IMG/VR virus record: IMGVR_UViG_3300025137_000123
Coordinates: 1-35,281 of that record
Reading direction: 5' to 3' (one strand)
From: a virus
DNA: 35,281 bases
The notes under the pieces are model-generated. The model saw only the letters and a program-made list of their open reading frames with translations, had not been told where the DNA came from and did no database searches. Each line of letters opens with the position of its first letter. The first letter of the stretch is position 1. The translations under genes were made by a program, and so were the position numbers. This document shows, piece after piece, positions 13,081 through 23,355 of the stretch.

Positions 13081-15453
13081 TTATTTTAATTGAAAGACTG
13101 AACCATCAAGGTTTTTGTACCAAGAACCTATTGGTACGTCTTTACTTTTTAAATAATCTTGGATAGCTTTTTTGTAGAAGTCTTTATTATTAGAAATTTC
13201 TTCAAGGATTAACTCTTTAATTTCGTCTGCTGTTGCAAGATTTTTCTGTTCTTCTTTTATAATATCAAGAATTTTTGTTCCGTCTTTTGTTACGGCAGAA
13301 TTTATAAACCATCGAGATACAGAGATAGGGTTATCTTTTGGTGCAGGTTCTGTTGGAGAAATTACAGCATTAGCAGCTACCCCTGCTCCTTGATTATCAG
13401 AACTCATAGTACCTGTTTCACTCGAATTTGTTATAGTACTTTCACTTTCTGCAACATTATTTGTCATTGAATTGTTTGACGTATTAACATTACTTGTACC
13501 TACATTAGATACGGAAGTGTTAACAACAGGTTGATTAAGTGTAGACGTAGATTCAAACTCTCCTTGAACAATTGCATGTATTGATTTACCTAAATCTCCT
13601 AGTTGACCAACAACATTCCATTTATATTTAAAGTCTTCTATGTTAATAATACCATCAGGGTAATCAGATTGTCTGTATATTGGGGAACTTAAATTTCCAG
13701 CAGGAACATTTTCAACAACCCCATTTTCTAAAATTCTAGCACCACTCATCATTCTTCTGGCTTGAACTGGCATTAACATAGTAGGATTATACTGACCGAC
13801 ACCAAGTTGTTTAGCTATGTAATTATCAATTTGTCTTTGTACATTAGGAGTTACTTTCTGTTCTTTGTCTGACAAAAATCCTAGAGTATTTAAATTGTCT
13901 GGACTAATACTAAACTTTATAACACCATCATCCCCTACACTCATGTCAATAAAAGAACGACTTGTAACTTCTTTTACTTTAGCAACGTCAACAGTCATGT
14001 CATTTGATAGACCGTCTACAACAGTTTGACCAAACTCAGTATCGTTGGTTGCTTCTTGGATAATAGCTTTACTATTTTTTTCAATCCACATACTGTATCC
14101 GTCACTAGTTATTCTTGACACAACACCGTTTCGGGTTGTTAAAGTGGCATTACAATCAATTATCCCTGTTAAACATTCTTTAACTTTAGAATCAATTTCT
14201 TTTGCACTTACTTCTGGATAAGTTTTAACAAGTGGGTCTTGTCCTGTAAAAGACAACAACAGTCTGCCGAAGTGAGAACGAGCATCTTCTAAATCTTGTG
14301 TTGAAGAACTTTGTAACTCTTTTAATCTGGCTGGTGCTGATTCTTCTTGTGTTTTTAAATATGACATTATAGTTTCTGAGTATGAACCTAAAAACTTTTG
14401 GTATAGCATAGGATTTGCAGACATTTGAGAAACGTCAAGCAATGCTAGAGCATCCATAGCACCTTTTACTTCAGGGTCTGTGGTGGCTTGAATTACAACA
14501 GAATTTTGCATACGTTTCACAATTTCTGATGGAGTTAAATCTCTTTCAATCCACCCTGACACAAGGTCTAAACTTTTAAACACCTCTGAGTCCCATTCAC
14601 TAGGTCTATCTCTATATCCTTCTCCTTGTGCATCAAGTTTTTTTCTTTCAAAGTTTACTAACTCTTGTTTTATTTGTCCAATAAAAGATTTTATATTTTT
14701 TCTATTAATTACTTTAGTCGTTAGTTGTGGAAACATTTCAAAAATACCAGAAAGGTTTTGTTTTTCAAAATCAAATTCTGAGTTAGGGTCTAACATTAAC
14801 GCATTGTAAAGTTCTGTTACACCTTGACTAACAATAGCTGCTCTGCTTGAAGCTCCTGGTTTAATAGCTTCCCATGCCTGATCCGAAAGTGTTTCTGTAC
14901 CCTCTCCTTTTTTTATTTTCATATCTATTCGGGCTAGTGTACCTTTTTCTTTTATATAATTTTCAGCACCGTCTTCCCTTAGTCTATTAGCTTCTTCAAT
15001 TTGACCTTTGTTTTCAAGGGCTTGGGCTTCTGCTTCAACTAAAGCATACATTCCAGACTCTATATAATCTCCATTTATTTTTGACATAGCACTTTCAACT
15101 GTGTTAAAATCTGCTAACTCTACGTTCTTTGCTGTCTCTGCTCTTGTAAAAGCTGAGTCTTCAAGAGAGGGAAAAGCTTTTCCAAAACCTCTTAGAACTT
15201 CCATAGAGACTGATCCTGGTGAATAGTTCACATCTTTTTGAAGTTTACCTAAGCCTATTTGTTTATCAATATACTTATTCCACGACAAGTCAAAGGTTTG
15301 ATCTTCAGTAGGTCGAGTACTAGTGGTGCTGGACATCCCTGTTGTTAAAGTAGCTAGAGAAGAAAACACACTGACTGGGTTTCGACCACCTGCACCTACT
15401 GGTTGTTCATAACCAACATCCCCTGCTAACATTTGTCCAAAAATATCTGCCAT
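13081..15453 (-). CDS. internal virion protein, T7 gp15-like position (790 aa)
   Basis: A 790-residue late protein between the 1519-residue ejection-type protein and the lysin. Its size and place match T7 gp15 (747 residues), the middle part of the DNA-ejection core. It is mainly helical and rich in charged residues, with a low-complexity Ser/Asn/Thr stretch at roughly 645-715. No enzyme motif is seen. Its ATG overlaps the stop of the upstream gene (TAATG). The gp15 name rests on synteny; direct similarity is not visible by eye. Confidence 0.6.
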   Translation of the reverse strand: MADIFGQMLAGDVGYEQPVGAGGRNPVSVFSSLATLTTGMSSTTSTRPTEDQTFDLSWNKYIDKQIGLGKLQKDVNYSPGSVSMEVLRGFGKAFPSLEDSAFTRAETAKNVELADFNTVESAMSKINGDYIESGMYALVEAEAQALENKGQIEEANRLREDGAENYIKEKGTLARIDMKIKKGEGTETLSDQAWEAIKPGASSRAAIVSQGVTELYNALMLDPNSEFDFEKQNLSGIFEMFPQLTTKVINRKNIKSFIGQIKQELVNFERKKLDAQGEGYRDRPSEWDSEVFKSLDLVSGWIERDLTPSEIVKRMQNSVVIQATTDPEVKGAMDALALLDVSQMSANPMLYQKFLGSYSETIMSYLKTQEESAPARLKELQSSSTQDLEDARSHFGRLLLSFTGQDPLVKTYPEVSAKEIDSKVKECLTGIIDCNATLTTRNGVVSRITSDGYSMWIEKNSKAIIQEATNDTEFGQTVVDGLSNDMTVDVAKVKEVTSRSFIDMSVGDDGVIKFSISPDNLNTLGFLSDKEQKVTPNVQRQIDNYIAKQLGVGQYNPTMLMPVQARRMMSGARILENGVVENVPAGNLSSPIYRQSDYPDGIINIEDFKYKWNVVGQLGDLGKSIHAIVQGEFESTSTLNQPVVNTSVSNVGTSNVNTSNNSMTNNVAESESTITNSSETGTMSSDNQGAGVAANAVISPTEPAPKDNPISVSRWFINSAVTKDGTKILDIIKEEQKNLATADEIKELILEEISNNKDFYKKAIQDYLKSKDVPIGSWYKNLDGSVFQLK

Positions 15454-18400
15454 TATTTATTCCTATCTAATACTGAGTAGAGTCCAGAGTTTTGTTTTAA
15501 AGCTTTTAGAAAAAGTTCATCTACAATAGGAGAACCTTTTTTATAAACCATTCTTTCTACAACTGTTTTTTGTCTTCCGTTTAAAGTGCCGTAAGATAAA
15601 GCTATTGCGTGACCCCATTTTCTCATTGATTCCATGTCGTCACGCCTCATTGCTTCTGCATAATTGTTCCAAGATCGTTCAATATCTTTGGCAGTACTTT
15701 TTAATAGAAGTTTGTCAAGTTGTGTTTGAGTCATAACTTTCCAAGCAGTTTCCATTCTTCCTGTCGGCACACCCATAGCTAAAGCTATTGACTCACCTGT
15801 ACTTAAATCGTCTGCAATTAAAGCCCCACTTTTACTGTAGTATTCTTGATACTTGAAAGCTTTGTAAGCATTGATAGCTTTGTTAGAAGAGGTAGCTAAC
15901 TTAGCTATACTCTCTAAGTCCTCTTGTAAAAGAATATAGTTTCCCTGAGGCACTCCTGTAGAAATATGTTTTAAGGTGTTAAATAAAATACCAAGAGAGT
16001 CAGTACCTAATTCTAACGAAGGGCCACCAAAAAACTCTAAAGCATTTTTATCAATAAGGTCTCTTGTTAACATAAACATACCGTCACCTGTACCCAATCG
16101 AGAACCTAATGAGGTATCAACTCCTGTTGCGTTACGAATAATTCCATCAAGCAAACCTTTTTGAATTATTTTATAAAGTTCTTCTTCACCTGGAGTATCA
16201 ATGTCATGTCCGTAAAGATGTCTTATTCTATCCATAGCAAAACTAAAGCCCATAAATCCATTGGCTCCAAAAAGAACGGCATCTCCTATTACAAGTTTAG
16301 CCTTTTCTTTATTATTAAGTATTTTTCTACCACCTGGAACAACGGATGTCCCTGAAAATATAGCTTCATTAAGCCTAAACATATACGAAGCAAACTGTAA
16401 GAAAGGAAGTTGGTCAACAGGAGTACGAGAGATACCAGTCATAGCTTGTGTTAGAACATCTTGTCTGTTCATAATCCATCTCTGTGCTTCATTGCTTGCT
16501 GGATTTACTGTTGGAAATTTTCTTAGGTACTCTATGTAAGCTGTGTTGTAACCAGAGATACGAGCTACTAGTTCCCCTTCTTTAAAGAAAACCCTACCTG
16601 CTTCTCTGATTCCTCTAAAACCACTGGCTGCAAGAGAAGCATCTTCTCCTAGCTCTGCAATAGATAAATTTGTAATACCCCTACCACTTGCTTTAAAAGA
16701 ACTAACCATGCCTACAAATTGATCGGCAGTAAGTCCAGTTGTTTTTTCTAATGTTTTTCCTAAATGTCTTATAACATTTTCGTTTCCATTTAACACAGCA
16801 AATCTCATAGGTGCATAAAGTGCTGTTCCAATTATACCTGCGTTTCCTTCAGCTAAGTAGTTTACTTTTATAATCTGAGAACTTTGAACCATTAGCTGAT
16901 CGGGGTTAAACATGCCTAGTTTTTGGTCAAAGACGTAGCCTCTCAAAGCTGTGTAAGGATCTGTTGATCTACCAGCAATAAAGTCAGAAGTCTTTAACAT
17001 GTTTTTGTCGTACATATAATTAGAAAGACCGATAGTCATTCGATCCCATATTTTACTATGAGCACTTTTCCTATCAAGTCGAGATTGTATTTTACGTCTT
17101 TCTAAACCTAAAGCTTTTCCAGCTTTTGTTGACTCGTCAATTTTTATTTTATCAAGACGTTGCCTTAGTGTCATCGGCCCTTTTATTTCTTCAATATTTT
17201 CAACAACATTGTTTACTAAACTTGACCTTAACAAACCATTAATAGCTGCAGACTGGTAAGCTCTATCTGAATTTACAGCTATACCTTCAGCTAACTTTTT
17301 TGTTATAGCTTCTTTTGCTGGGTAAGTCTTTAACTCTCTACCCCCAAATCCTAGTAACGGTTTATCTTTTCTTGCTAAAGTTTTTGATCCTCTTAATCTT
17401 AAAGAATCACCAAGGCCCATGCCAGAAAAAGGACTTAACGCATCGGCATCAACAATACTTTTACCATCTCCTACAAACTCTACAGTTTTTCTTAAGTCTA
17501 AACCAAATTCTTCAGCAAATTCAACAAGGGTTTCTACATTATAAACACTGTCTTTTAGAAAAGAATTATTTTTTAGTACAAGAGAATTTATTAGTGGGTC
17601 ACTTACAAGACCCTTTATTACTTCTCTATAATCTTCAGCATTTGTAAAATTAGCTGGGTCGAGTTTTGAATTTAAACCTTCAATAATATTATTTACTTGT
17701 GTCTTTGCAAGTCTGGCTTCTTTTTCAGTTCTAAAAGCCATTAGTGTAAGAGGAGAAAGTTTAGCTTTTGTTCCATCAGCAAATACTTTTTCTCTGTTCT
17801 GTTTTAAAAAAAGTTGTGTTTCTTGTTTTCGGTATATACGAGGGCCACCTGCATTTCTTTGCATTACATCCGACAAAAACAATCGTCTAGTACGAGGTTC
17901 TGATGTTGTAAAAAATTGTAAGTTACCAGCAAAAGTTTCATCTCCATCGTACAATCTAAAAATTTTCTGTCCTTCAGGAATTTCGTCTAAACTAATCCCA
18001 ACCCCTAGTTGGTCATCCCATATCTTAGCATTAACACTTGTGTCTTGTACCTCATTAGGTGTAACAGTTCTTACTTGTGTACCACTGGTCTTGTTTGTTG
18101 TAATGACAAGAACATTATCACTAACAGCTTTCTTAAAAAGAATATCAGCAGAAAACAAAGCATCAATATCTAGGTACTCTTGGTATTTTAAATAGGAAGC
18201 TACTTGGGCATCGGTAGGAAAAGATTTATGTATGTCAAAAAATTCATTCATAAACTCTGCACTTGTTAAACCTTCTCTTTGAGTAGCAAGAGTGCCATCT
18301 CTAAGTTCATCAAATACTTTAAATAATTGTTTCTCTTCGTTTTTATTTAAAAGTTTTGTAACAGCTTTAAATTCAGCACCAAAATCTCTTGTCCATTTTT

Positions 18401-20012
18401 CTCTACCAGCTTCAGCTTGTTTCAGTATCCCATTTAGAAAAGGATTAGTCTGAGCTAAAGGAGACATGGCATATTCTACAATATTGCCAACACCTAAATC
18501 TTGTGCATCTGTTTGTCTCCATAATTGTAAATCATTTAAAGAAAGATTTTTAACTTGGGTTGGAACATTCTCAGTTCTGACTACAACAAAAGTATTAGGT
18601 GCATCATAAGCTCTAACTTCCCCACCAATATCATCAGCATATTTTTGTGCAGCTCTCTGTCCGTTTGGCCCTTTAAACACATCACCTTTTTTTGTACCTA
18701 AAATATCTTTTACATACAAGTTTTCAAAATCATCAACTTCAAAATCAATATCTAAAAATCTTGCATTGCCAGACTCAATGTGAGCTTCTTTTCGTTGGGC
18801 TACAATTTCATTTACTTTAGCTTGAAGACCTTCTTGATTAAGAGATTTTCCTGTCGTTTTAAAATTTGCTAGAACAGTTTTTAAACCAATACTTGTATCT
18901 TCAAATAGTCTCATTGCTTGTTTTGAAGGACTACTCCAGTACTCTGCTCTTAAATAGCTAGGAGTTGTAGCTGATTCTGCTACATGATTACCAAGTATTG
19001 TTGAACTACTCCCAGGATCATCGAGAGTTACCGTGTCATCTAGTATTTTTTTAACAGCAACAGGGTCTTTCTTAACAAAACCTACGGCTCTTGCTGCATC
19101 TTTTGTAATGTTGTCTATTGAACCTAAAGTATTCTTAGACACAATACCTGAAGTAGACTTTACAGCTTTACCTGCCTTTAGTAGTGTACTTCCCTTTACA
19201 ACTTTTCCTACAAGAGTAACGTCCACAATACCTAAAGCTGTGTCAATCGTTCCTAGTGCTGTTTGTACTCTAGCTACTTGACTCTCTGATCCTGCAGCTA
19301 TAATGTCTAAGAAATTTTTTAGGTAGAATCTGTTAGCATCAGTAAACAAACCATAGTCGGACATTTTAGTTAACAAGTCTTCAAATCTATTTTCAAAATC
19401 TTCTTCTGAAATATTAGAATATATCATGTCTAACACTTCATCAGCATACTCTTGATTTTTCTTGGCATTAAAAAGATTCATTGGGCTTGACCCAACATAA
19501 TCTAAAAAGTCTCCTCCTGCATTTATCCACGACCAGAAACCATCAGGGGAAGCCTCTCCTACTTTCTTTTGTATAATGTTTTGAGCAGAAACTAATTTTC
19601 TTAGACGATTTGCAACATGTCTAACTTGGTATGGATCTCCTGATGTAAGCATAGCCACACTAGAAGGAGGAATAAATCTAGAAATTGCGTTTATGTCTCT
19701 AAGTTGTTCAACCGTTTGAGAAATGTTTCTTTTTCCCTCTTCAGAAATTTCAAAGCTACTTAATGCAATTTCTTTTTTGTTTACTTCTGTAATAGCTTTA
19801 GCATCTTCATCTAGTTTTATGGTAGCTCCTGAGTCAATAATAGGAGAGACATCTTTAAACTCTACACCTAAAAGATTAGACATAAAATGTGACTGTCTAT
19901 CTTTATCTGTTGGTGTAGCTTGTGTTTTTACAACATTAGTCTCTGGCCCAAAAAATAAATTTTTGTTTTCCTCTAAAGGAGTTTCTGGGCCAAACGTATT
20001 TAAACTAACCAT
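15453..20012 (-). CDS. large internal virion / DNA-ejection protein, T7 gp16-like (1519 aa)
   Basis: The largest gene of the window encodes 1519 residues, comparable to T7 gp16 (1318). It follows the gp14-like gene and is coupled to the gp15-position gene. It is mostly helical. A region near 1120-1250 is rich in Gly, Ala and hydrophobic residues (for example V-I-G-D-A-V-L-F-G-A-N-G-F-M-G-F), as expected of a protein that enters the cell envelope during DNA entry. I see no convincing lytic transglycosylase active site of the gp16 type, and the GH19 lysin two genes on may take that job. In T7 the gene order is 14-15-16; here the biggest gene precedes the 790-residue one. Confidence 0.65.
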   Translation of the reverse strand: MVSLNTFGPETPLEENKNLFFGPETNVVKTQATPTDKDRQSHFMSNLLGVEFKDVSPIIDSGATIKLDEDAKAITEVNKKEIALSSFEISEEGKRNISQTVEQLRDINAISRFIPPSSVAMLTSGDPYQVRHVANRLRKLVSAQNIIQKKVGEASPDGFWSWINAGGDFLDYVGSSPMNLFNAKKNQEYADEVLDMIYSNISEEDFENRFEDLLTKMSDYGLFTDANRFYLKNFLDIIAAGSESQVARVQTALGTIDTALGIVDVTLVGKVVKGSTLLKAGKAVKSTSGIVSKNTLGSIDNITKDAARAVGFVKKDPVAVKKILDDTVTLDDPGSSSTILGNHVAESATTPSYLRAEYWSSPSKQAMRLFEDTSIGLKTVLANFKTTGKSLNQEGLQAKVNEIVAQRKEAHIESGNARFLDIDFEVDDFENLYVKDILGTKKGDVFKGPNGQRAAQKYADDIGGEVRAYDAPNTFVVVRTENVPTQVKNLSLNDLQLWRQTDAQDLGVGNIVEYAMSPLAQTNPFLNGILKQAEAGREKWTRDFGAEFKAVTKLLNKNEEKQLFKVFDELRDGTLATQREGLTSAEFMNEFFDIHKSFPTDAQVASYLKYQEYLDIDALFSADILFKKAVSDNVLVITTNKTSGTQVRTVTPNEVQDTSVNAKIWDDQLGVGISLDEIPEGQKIFRLYDGDETFAGNLQFFTTSEPRTRRLFLSDVMQRNAGGPRIYRKQETQLFLKQNREKVFADGTKAKLSPLTLMAFRTEKEARLAKTQVNNIIEGLNSKLDPANFTNAEDYREVIKGLVSDPLINSLVLKNNSFLKDSVYNVETLVEFAEEFGLDLRKTVEFVGDGKSIVDADALSPFSGMGLGDSLRLRGSKTLARKDKPLLGFGGRELKTYPAKEAITKKLAEGIAVNSDRAYQSAAINGLLRSSLVNNVVENIEEIKGPMTLRQRLDKIKIDESTKAGKALGLERRKIQSRLDRKSAHSKIWDRMTIGLSNYMYDKNMLKTSDFIAGRSTDPYTALRGYVFDQKLGMFNPDQLMVQSSQIIKVNYLAEGNAGIIGTALYAPMRFAVLNGNENVIRHLGKTLEKTTGLTADQFVGMVSSFKASGRGITNLSIAELGEDASLAASGFRGIREAGRVFFKEGELVARISGYNTAYIEYLRKFPTVNPASNEAQRWIMNRQDVLTQAMTGISRTPVDQLPFLQFASYMFRLNEAIFSGTSVVPGGRKILNNKEKAKLVIGDAVLFGANGFMGFSFAMDRIRHLYGHDIDTPGEEELYKIIQKGLLDGIIRNATGVDTSLGSRLGTGDGMFMLTRDLIDKNALEFFGGPSLELGTDSLGILFNTLKHISTGVPQGNYILLQEDLESIAKLATSSNKAINAYKAFKYQEYYSKSGALIADDLSTGESIALAMGVPTGRMETAWKVMTQTQLDKLLLKSTAKDIERSWNNYAEAMRRDDMESMRKWGHAIALSYGTLNGRQKTVVERMVYKKGSPIVDELFLKALKQNSGLYSVLDRNK

Positions 20013-20015
20013 TTG

Positions 20016-20456
20016 TTATGTACCTCTAATTGCTTCCCCAATTTTACCAAATCCTTCTTGAGCACCTAGGTTCATTGACAATTTTGTTAAACCACCAAAC
20101 ATATCGGCTTTGTTTTGAGCAAATATTTGTTGTTGTTGGAAGTTACTAATTTCATTTGAAAGACCTGACATTTGTGTTGAAAAACCAAGTTGAGTTCCAA
20201 GCTGAGAAGTTAATGAACCACTTGCTCCAGCTAAAGCTGACCCACCAGCTATACCTCTACCCTCTGCTTGTGCTCTCATATTTGCTCTTTGTAATTGAAG
20301 CCTCCTTGCAGCTTGTCGTCTTCGGTTTCTGGAAGATACTTCTTGTTGTTTCCTAGCTCTTTCGGTAGCACTTGCCGATGCTGCTGCAGCTTTCTTAGCT
20401 TGTCTTCTTTGTCCACCAACCCCTATGACTGCACCTATTGCTGCTATTACACCCAT
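20016..20456 (-). CDS. internal virion protein, T7 gp14-like
   Basis: A 146-residue protein with a short hydrophobic N-terminus (V-I-A-A-I-G-A-V-I-G-V), a long basic Ala/Arg/Gln helix (15-65), a Gly/Ser-rich middle with G-G-S-A-L-A-G-A-S-G-S, and Q-Q-Q near 108-110. This layout is typical of podovirus gp14-type internal virion proteins, which insert in the outer membrane during ejection. The position just after the tail-tube genes and before the large ejection protein agrees. The name rests on composition and synteny. Confidence 0.7.
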   Translation of the reverse strand: MGVIAAIGAVIGVGGQRRQAKKAAAASASATERARKQQEVSSRNRRRQAARRLQLQRANMRAQAEGRGIAGGSALAGASGSLTSQLGTQLGFSTQMSGLSNEISNFQQQQIFAQNKADMFGGLTKLSMNLGAQEGFGKIGEAIRGT

Positions 20457-20458
20457 TT

Positions 20459-20929
20459 TTATTCTCCTAAATACTTACTGTAAATTCTTTCAATTTTTTC
20501 AAATCCTAATCTTTTTAAAACAGGATCAAAAGGTTTATGAACTTTTGTGTTAATTAATAATACGGAAACACCACGTTTTTTTAAATCTTTTTCCACATAC
20601 TTAATAAGAAAGTAACCAGCTAAACCTTTTCTGTAATCAGGATCTATAAAAAGAATATCATTTGAAACAAAAACATGGTCTTGGTAGTGTGGATGATTAC
20701 GAGCTATAACAACAAAGTAACCTACAAGTTTTTCAGAGTACCTTATAGTATAAACACCTAAACTTCCTTGCTCGTACAAAGCTTCATAAAAAGACCAATC
20801 AGGGTTTAACTTTATTTTATCTTTATTTATTGCAATTTCTTCCCAGTGTTTGTAAAAAAGTTCATCTACTTCTTTTTTTACTTTAAAAAAATCTTCTCTT
20901 TGTATTTTAAAACCTTTGATTGACTGCAT
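20459..20929 (-). CDS. GNAT-family N-acetyltransferase
   Basis: A 156-residue acetyltransferase fold. Motif A is D-I-L-F-I-D-P-D-Y-R-K-G-L-A-G-Y-F-L-I-K-Y (residues about 90-110), holding the acetyl-CoA-binding R-x-x-G-x-A/G loop, and is followed by helix K-Y-V-E-K-D-L-K-K-R-G-V, strand V-L-L-I-N-T and L-K-R-L-G-F-E-K-I. Residues 65-80 form the preceding strand (L-V-G-Y-F-V-V-I-A-R-N). It transfers an acetyl group to an unknown target. It sits inside the tail/ejection gene run and overlaps the tail-tube B gene by 23 bases, so it is made late. Similar genes occur at this place in other podoviruses. Confidence 0.85.
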   Translation of the reverse strand: MQSIKGFKIQREDFFKVKKEVDELFYKHWEEIAINKDKIKLNPDWSFYEALYEQGSLGVYTIRYSEKLVGYFVVIARNHPHYQDHVFVSNDILFIDPDYRKGLAGYFLIKYVEKDLKKRGVSVLLINTKVHKPFDPVLKRLGFEKIERIYSKYLGE

Positions 20930-23081
20930 TTAACATCCCATAACCAAGTAGAACAAAGTCTTTTCCTTGAGCACTTTCAAACCGTAGACGTACACTACGT
21001 CCAGTTCCTCTCAATTTAAGCCTTGTTGTTACCATGTCGTCTGGGTAGTTATAACTGTTTAAGTTTGATGGGTCTACAACAGGGGTATATTTAAGCCGAT
21101 ATGCCTCTTGTGCTGCAGACGATACTGTTTTTCTAAAGTCCCAGTAAGCTGAGACTAACATACTTGATTCTCTAACAGGAGTATAACCTGCTCCAGGACT
21201 CCCTGTCCATCCTGTCTCTGTTGGTCTTAGGTAAGTTACAATAAACGGAGAGGATTTTTTAAGGATCAAGTCTCCCATAAATTCGTAACCTGCTTCAGCA
21301 AATGAGCTATAGTTGGCATTGCCCCAATCTAAAAAACTAATGCTTTTAAATAAAGCCATCTTCATTTTGTTAGCACTGACATCTTTAACCATTAGCATAA
21401 CGGCAGAGTCAGCACTTGATAGTTCTGATAGTACGGATTGGACAACATCGTCACCGTTAGAAAGAACAACATCATTACCGTTAGATAGTTTTACATCAGC
21501 TTGTACAAAGTCTGATCCGTACCCTGAAAAGAACTGAGCACCAATAACATAGTCAACATCAGAAGAACTGTCGGCAATTTCCCAAGGGTAAAAAGCTTGT
21601 AAGTTCATGTCTAGTGTAAGAACTTTATTTTTTTTGTTTTTGTTTGACTCTCCGTTGCTAGGATAAAACCATAAGGCTCTCTTATTTATCTCGTCAAATA
21701 CACCAGTACATTCAGCTTTAGCATTACCGTCAATTAAATCCCAAAAAGTTTGTATAGTAGTAATTGTTAAACTTTGTTCTTGAACATTCCCTGACACTTG
21801 GTCTACTGATAGGGTGTGAATACCAACTTTAGACCACCATATAGGGACACCACCAACATCTACAAATGTTTCTGGATTGTTTATTCCTATTGAACTAATG
21901 TGAGATATAGAATATTCTGTAGCTCTAAAGACATTGTCCACACCTGCTATTTGCCACACACCATTCTCAGCAAAGACTAGTATAGAGCTTCCTTGTACGT
22001 GTAACTTTTGAATGTTTACAGCATCAGGTAAGTTTATAACACCACCATCTGTAGCTAATAAATCTGAAACATGTTCGGCTGTTGGGTCGTTCTGTTGGTA
22101 ACACCGACCAACCTCAGAAATATTGTCAATAACTTTAGAGAATAAAATTCGACCACCGTTTTTAGCACTATTTAATCCAGCATAAAACACACGACCAGAA
22201 AATGCTGCAACTGTTCTAGGTCTACTTGCTTCTACTTCTGTTGCTACATAAGTGGTTCCACCTGTGGCTCTTGCTTTATTAAAAAAGTCTAAAACAAAAT
22301 GACCGTTAGCTGTTAGTGTTGAACCACCAAAAACTTGATCCCATTCACTAACACCAAAGTCACCTGCTGCATTTTTTCCTGAGTACCAAGGATGAGTTAA
22401 AGGTGGGTAATTACCACTATTTGATGAACTCCAACTTGCTCTAGCAGCTTCTCCTTTAGTTCCAACCCACCCAGAGTTAAAAGTATCCCACTTGCGAGAG
22501 TCAGGAACAGTTCCAGAACTTACAGCATCATAAGTAGTAAGATCACCTTGCCACTCAAAGTCTCTTGTCTCAAAAGTAATAGCAGAGCTTGTACTTATTG
22601 TGTCATTAGAAGGATTGTACTCGATGTAAAAAGGAGATATAGCTCCTGACACAACAACAAGACTACCATTTATTGAACTTGTTTGGACTTTAACTGTGGA
22701 TGCTCCTGCACTTCCTGAAAACTCAAAAGAAGCAAGATTAACAGTAAAAGATTTTTGTTGTGCAGAGTAAGGTTGAGTAGCAGTATTATAAAAGTAAAGA
22801 ACAGACCCAGCTTGAACTGTTAAAAAAGTAAGACCAGCTTGACCTGCTACATTTGTCCATAGTGTTGTTGTAAAAACTTGTGTATCTGTTAAACCAAAGC
22901 TAGAATTAGCTGCATCTGTTTCGTACTCAACAGCTAGTCTTCGTCTTCGAGACCCATCTCTTTGAAGTAAACAGTTAGACTCGTCAATAGAAGCATCAGG
23001 TGGAAAGGTAAGTTCACCTGCTTCTGTAATTAAACCCTTTATAAACGTGTTAACTACTTTTTCATTGATGCTTTGAGGCAT
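20907..23081 (-). CDS. tail tubular protein B (gp12-like tail nozzle)
   Basis: A 724-residue beta-rich structural protein. The N-terminus I-N-E-K-V-V-N-T-F-I-K-G-L-I-T-E-A-G-E-L-style start, then P-D-A-S-I-D-E-S-N-C and R-D-G-S-R-R-R-R-L, is the recognisable opening of podovirus tail tubular protein B/nozzle proteins. The rest shows many short strands and turns, as expected for a beta-propeller-like nozzle. It extends the short tail tube built on the adaptor (23355-24086) and is the platform for fibres and DNA exit. Length is close to T7 gp12 (794). Confidence 0.85.
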   Translation of the reverse strand: MPQSINEKVVNTFIKGLITEAGELTFPPDASIDESNCLLQRDGSRRRRLAVEYETDAANSSFGLTDTQVFTTTLWTNVAGQAGLTFLTVQAGSVLYFYNTATQPYSAQQKSFTVNLASFEFSGSAGASTVKVQTSSINGSLVVVSGAISPFYIEYNPSNDTISTSSAITFETRDFEWQGDLTTYDAVSSGTVPDSRKWDTFNSGWVGTKGEAARASWSSSNSGNYPPLTHPWYSGKNAAGDFGVSEWDQVFGGSTLTANGHFVLDFFNKARATGGTTYVATEVEASRPRTVAAFSGRVFYAGLNSAKNGGRILFSKVIDNISEVGRCYQQNDPTAEHVSDLLATDGGVINLPDAVNIQKLHVQGSSILVFAENGVWQIAGVDNVFRATEYSISHISSIGINNPETFVDVGGVPIWWSKVGIHTLSVDQVSGNVQEQSLTITTIQTFWDLIDGNAKAECTGVFDEINKRALWFYPSNGESNKNKKNKVLTLDMNLQAFYPWEIADSSSDVDYVIGAQFFSGYGSDFVQADVKLSNGNDVVLSNGDDVVQSVLSELSSADSAVMLMVKDVSANKMKMALFKSISFLDWGNANYSSFAEAGYEFMGDLILKKSSPFIVTYLRPTETGWTGSPGAGYTPVRESSMLVSAYWDFRKTVSSAAQEAYRLKYTPVVDPSNLNSYNYPDDMVTTRLKLRGTGRSVRLRFESAQGKDFVLLGYGMLNAVNQRF

Positions 23082-23355
23082 TAAGCTCTTTCCGTTCTTC
23101 TAAACTTTTTGCAAAGTATGCTCTTTTAACAGCTACTGATTCACTTTTTTGATTAAGGTAGGCAGTTACAGCTTCTTTAGCTTTGTTTATACTAGAGTAT
23201 TTACCTGATAATTCTTTTGGTACAGAACCTTTTGTAACTCTAAATTCAAAGAAAACAAAACCATCGTTAGCTTTTTCAATTAAAATATCAGTAACAAGTT
23301 TGTCGGATTTACAGATACAAGTCTGGTTTACTGTGTCTTCTATAAATTCTACCAT
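23062..23355 (-). CDS. hypothetical protein between tail-tube genes (97 aa)
   Basis: A 97-residue protein overlapping both neighbours (TAATG with the adaptor gene, 20 bases with the nozzle gene). It has C-I-C near residue 14, a strand-rich centre (F-V-F-F-E-F-R-V-T-K-G) and a helical basic C-terminus. It recurs at this spot in related phages as far as I recall, with no function known. A tail assembly role is inference from place. Confidence 0.6.
   Translation of the reverse strand: MVEFIEDTVNQTCICKSDKLVTDILIEKANDGFVFFEFRVTKGSVPKELSGKYSSINKAKEAVTAYLNQKSESVAVKRAYFAKSLEERKELNASKHQ

Noticed and set aside
17315-17647. Plus-strand open frame (110 aa) inside the large ejection protein gene
   Set aside because: Leu/His/Gln-rich low-complexity product and no ribosome site; the minus-strand gene is continuous and convincing.
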